Below, one piece after another: positions 63,025 through 64,000 of a stretch of DNA of 64,000 nucleotides. Origin of the DNA: Anderseniella sp963698275 (GTDB taxonomy: Bacteria; Pseudomonadota; Alphaproteobacteria; Rhizobiales; Aestuariivirgaceae); contig CAVOQE010000009.1 of NCBI GenBank assembly GCA_963698275.1, positions 186,001 through 250,000 of the forward strand, read 5' to 3'. Made by a program: the position numbers and the translations under genes. How positions within the stretch are numbered: the stretch's first letter is position 1; every line of letters starts with the position of its first letter. The notes below the pieces were generated by a model. The model was not told where the DNA came from and did no database searches. It saw nothing but the letters and a program-made list of their open reading frames with translations.

Positions 63025-64000
63025 ATGAAACTCAAACTGACATCCCTGATAGCCGGTCTTGCCATGGCGACAGCCCTGTCAGGTGCCGCGTACGCCAAGG
63101 AACTGCGCCTGTCACACCAGTGGTCAACCAAGGATGTGCGCCACAAGGTGGCCCAGATCGTGGCCGACGAAGTCGCTGCCGCCAATGTTGATCTGACCAT
63201 CAAGATCTTCCCGTCCAAGTCGCTGTTCAAACCGCGCGAGCAGTACAAACCCCTGTCAGCCGGCCAGCTCGACATGACCGTTTTTCCATTGTCCTATGCC
63301 GGTGGTCAGCGCGGCGAATACAACCTGACATTGATGCCCGGCCTGGTGAAGAACCATGACCATGCCGCCCGACTGAACACATCGGACTTCATGAAGAAGA
63401 TCGAAGCCATCATGGCAGAAGATGATGTGCGCGTTGTGGTGCACGGTTATCTGGCAGGCGGGTTCGTCGGCAAGGAAAAATGCATCACCTCGCCCGACGA
63501 TGTGAAGGGCCAGCAGACACGCGCTGCCGGCAAGGCATTCGAGCAGATGCTGGCATCGGCAGGCGCCTCCATTACCTCCATGGCGTCATCGGAAATCTAT
63601 TCGGCCATGCAGTCCGGTGTTCTGACGGCGGCAAATACATCATCGTCATCGTTCGTCTCCTACCGTATCTACGAGCAGGTAAAGTGCTATACGCCGGCTG
63701 GCGATGTGGCCTTGTGGTTCATGTATCAGCCGCTGCTGATGAACAAGTCTGCCTATGACAGCCTGGACGAAAAGCAGAAGGCTGCTCTTGATGCCGCTGC
63801 CACCAAGGCTGAAGCCTTCTATCTGGAAGAAGCCAAGAAACAGGATGCCGCCTCGGTCGAGGTTTTTGAGAAAGCCGGTGTTGAAATCAAGAACATGACG
63901 CCGGAAGAGTTCAACCAGTGGCGCGATATTGCCAAGGCATCGTCCTACAAGAACTTCGTGGAAAATGTGCCCGGCGGCCAGGAACTGCTCGATATGGCAC
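63025..64000 (+). CDS. TRAP transporter solute-binding protein (DctP), 3' end outside the window
   Basis: An open frame from ATG 63025 to the window end, 325 residues without a stop. Signal peptide LTSLIAGLAMATALSGAAYA; mature start KELRLSHQWSTKDVRHKVAQIVADEVAAANVDLTIKIFPSKSLFKPREQYKPLSAGQLDMTVFPLSYAGGQ, a TRAP DctP pattern (short motifs RLSHQWS and FPSKSLFKPREQ). The ligand-binding Arg lies in GQQTRAAGKAFEQML. GGGAGGA is four bases upstream of the ATG. The gene is divergent from the second FCD regulator; its permease genes would be to the right of the window. Confidence 0.93.
   Translation, partial: MKLKLTSLIAGLAMATALSGAAYAKELRLSHQWSTKDVRHKVAQIVADEVAAANVDLTIKIFPSKSLFKPREQYKPLSAGQLDMTVFPLSYAGGQRGEYNLTLMPGLVKNHDHAARLNTSDFMKKIEAIMAEDDVRVVVHGYLAGGFVGKEKCITSPDDVKGQQTRAAGKAFEQMLASAGASITSMASSEIYSAMQSGVLTAANTSSSSFVSYRIYEQVKCYTPAGDVALWFMYQPLLMNKSAYDSLDEKQKAALDAAATKAEAFYLEEAKKQDAASVEVFEKAGVEIKNMTPEEFNQWRDIAKASSYKNFVENVPGGQELLDMA

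Overview
The window is a gene-dense, GC-rich stretch of an alphaproteobacterial chromosome, most likely order Hyphomicrobiales (Rhizobiales). Pointers are the cobS/cobT-type cobaltochelatase pair beside a J-domain protein and BolA, the order xerD / small membrane protein / aroK-aroB-CNNM transporter, and the order SUV3-like helicase / S4 protein / FdxA / CarD. The many TRAP, TAXI and TTT carboxylate transporters suggest a marine or otherwise oligotrophic heterotroph. Species cannot be told from the sequence alone.

Region 1 (1-25.5 kb) is core genome: the 3' end of secA, three L,D-transpeptidase-type proteins (one YkuD, two tandem YafK-like), an SLC13-type permease, a PilZ protein, accA, xerD, aroK-aroB-CNNM transporter, bolA, a J-domain protein, cobS-cobT, a phytase-like esterase, a PPOX-family protein, a hexapeptide acyltransferase, rpmB, a DUF3108 protein, a SUV3-like helicase, an S4 protein, fdxA, carD and tRNA-Arg(CCT). 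The 860 bp between fdxA and carD hold imperfect tandem repeats and two intrinsic terminators, the first preceded by a good promoter (a candidate small RNA).

Region 2 (25.5-50.7 kb) is catabolic and transport DNA. A first TRAP operon has a frameshifted large permease and is followed by an amidase. A second cluster is arranged around a GntR/FCD regulator with two near-identical palindromic operators. On the minus strand it forms a tightly overlapping operon (regulator, 6-phosphogluconate dehydrogenase, gluconokinase, HIBADH-type dehydrogenase). On the plus strand it holds a TRAP transporter, an enolase-superfamily enzyme, a PhyH oxygenase and a shikimate-dehydrogenase-like enzyme, followed by gluconate 5-dehydrogenase-like and idonate 5-dehydrogenase-like genes. 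Read together: uptake of a sugar acid, interconversion of L-idonate, 5-ketogluconate and D-gluconate, phosphorylation, and entry to the pentose phosphate pathway. A TAXI-type TRAP system with a DadA-like oxidoreductase and a GST lies divergent to a LysR regulator.

Region 3 (50.7-53.4 kb) is an unusual patch: a DUF6065-like protein, an LpxL-like acyltransferase-family protein and, upstream of them, a 19-codon ORF with a strong ribosome-binding site followed by a terminator-like hairpin. This is the best candidate for something undescribed (a small peptide precursor or an attenuator leader). A decayed short-chain dehydrogenase pseudogene borders it.

Region 4 (53.4-64 kb) has aspartate dehydrogenase and gamma-glutamyltransferase genes divergent from a TctCBA tripartite tricarboxylate transporter operon carrying three oxidoreductases. 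It ends with a second FCD regulator divergent from a further TRAP solute-binding gene that runs off the window. All four complete transporter operons carry a strong hairpin directly after the solute-binding-protein gene.
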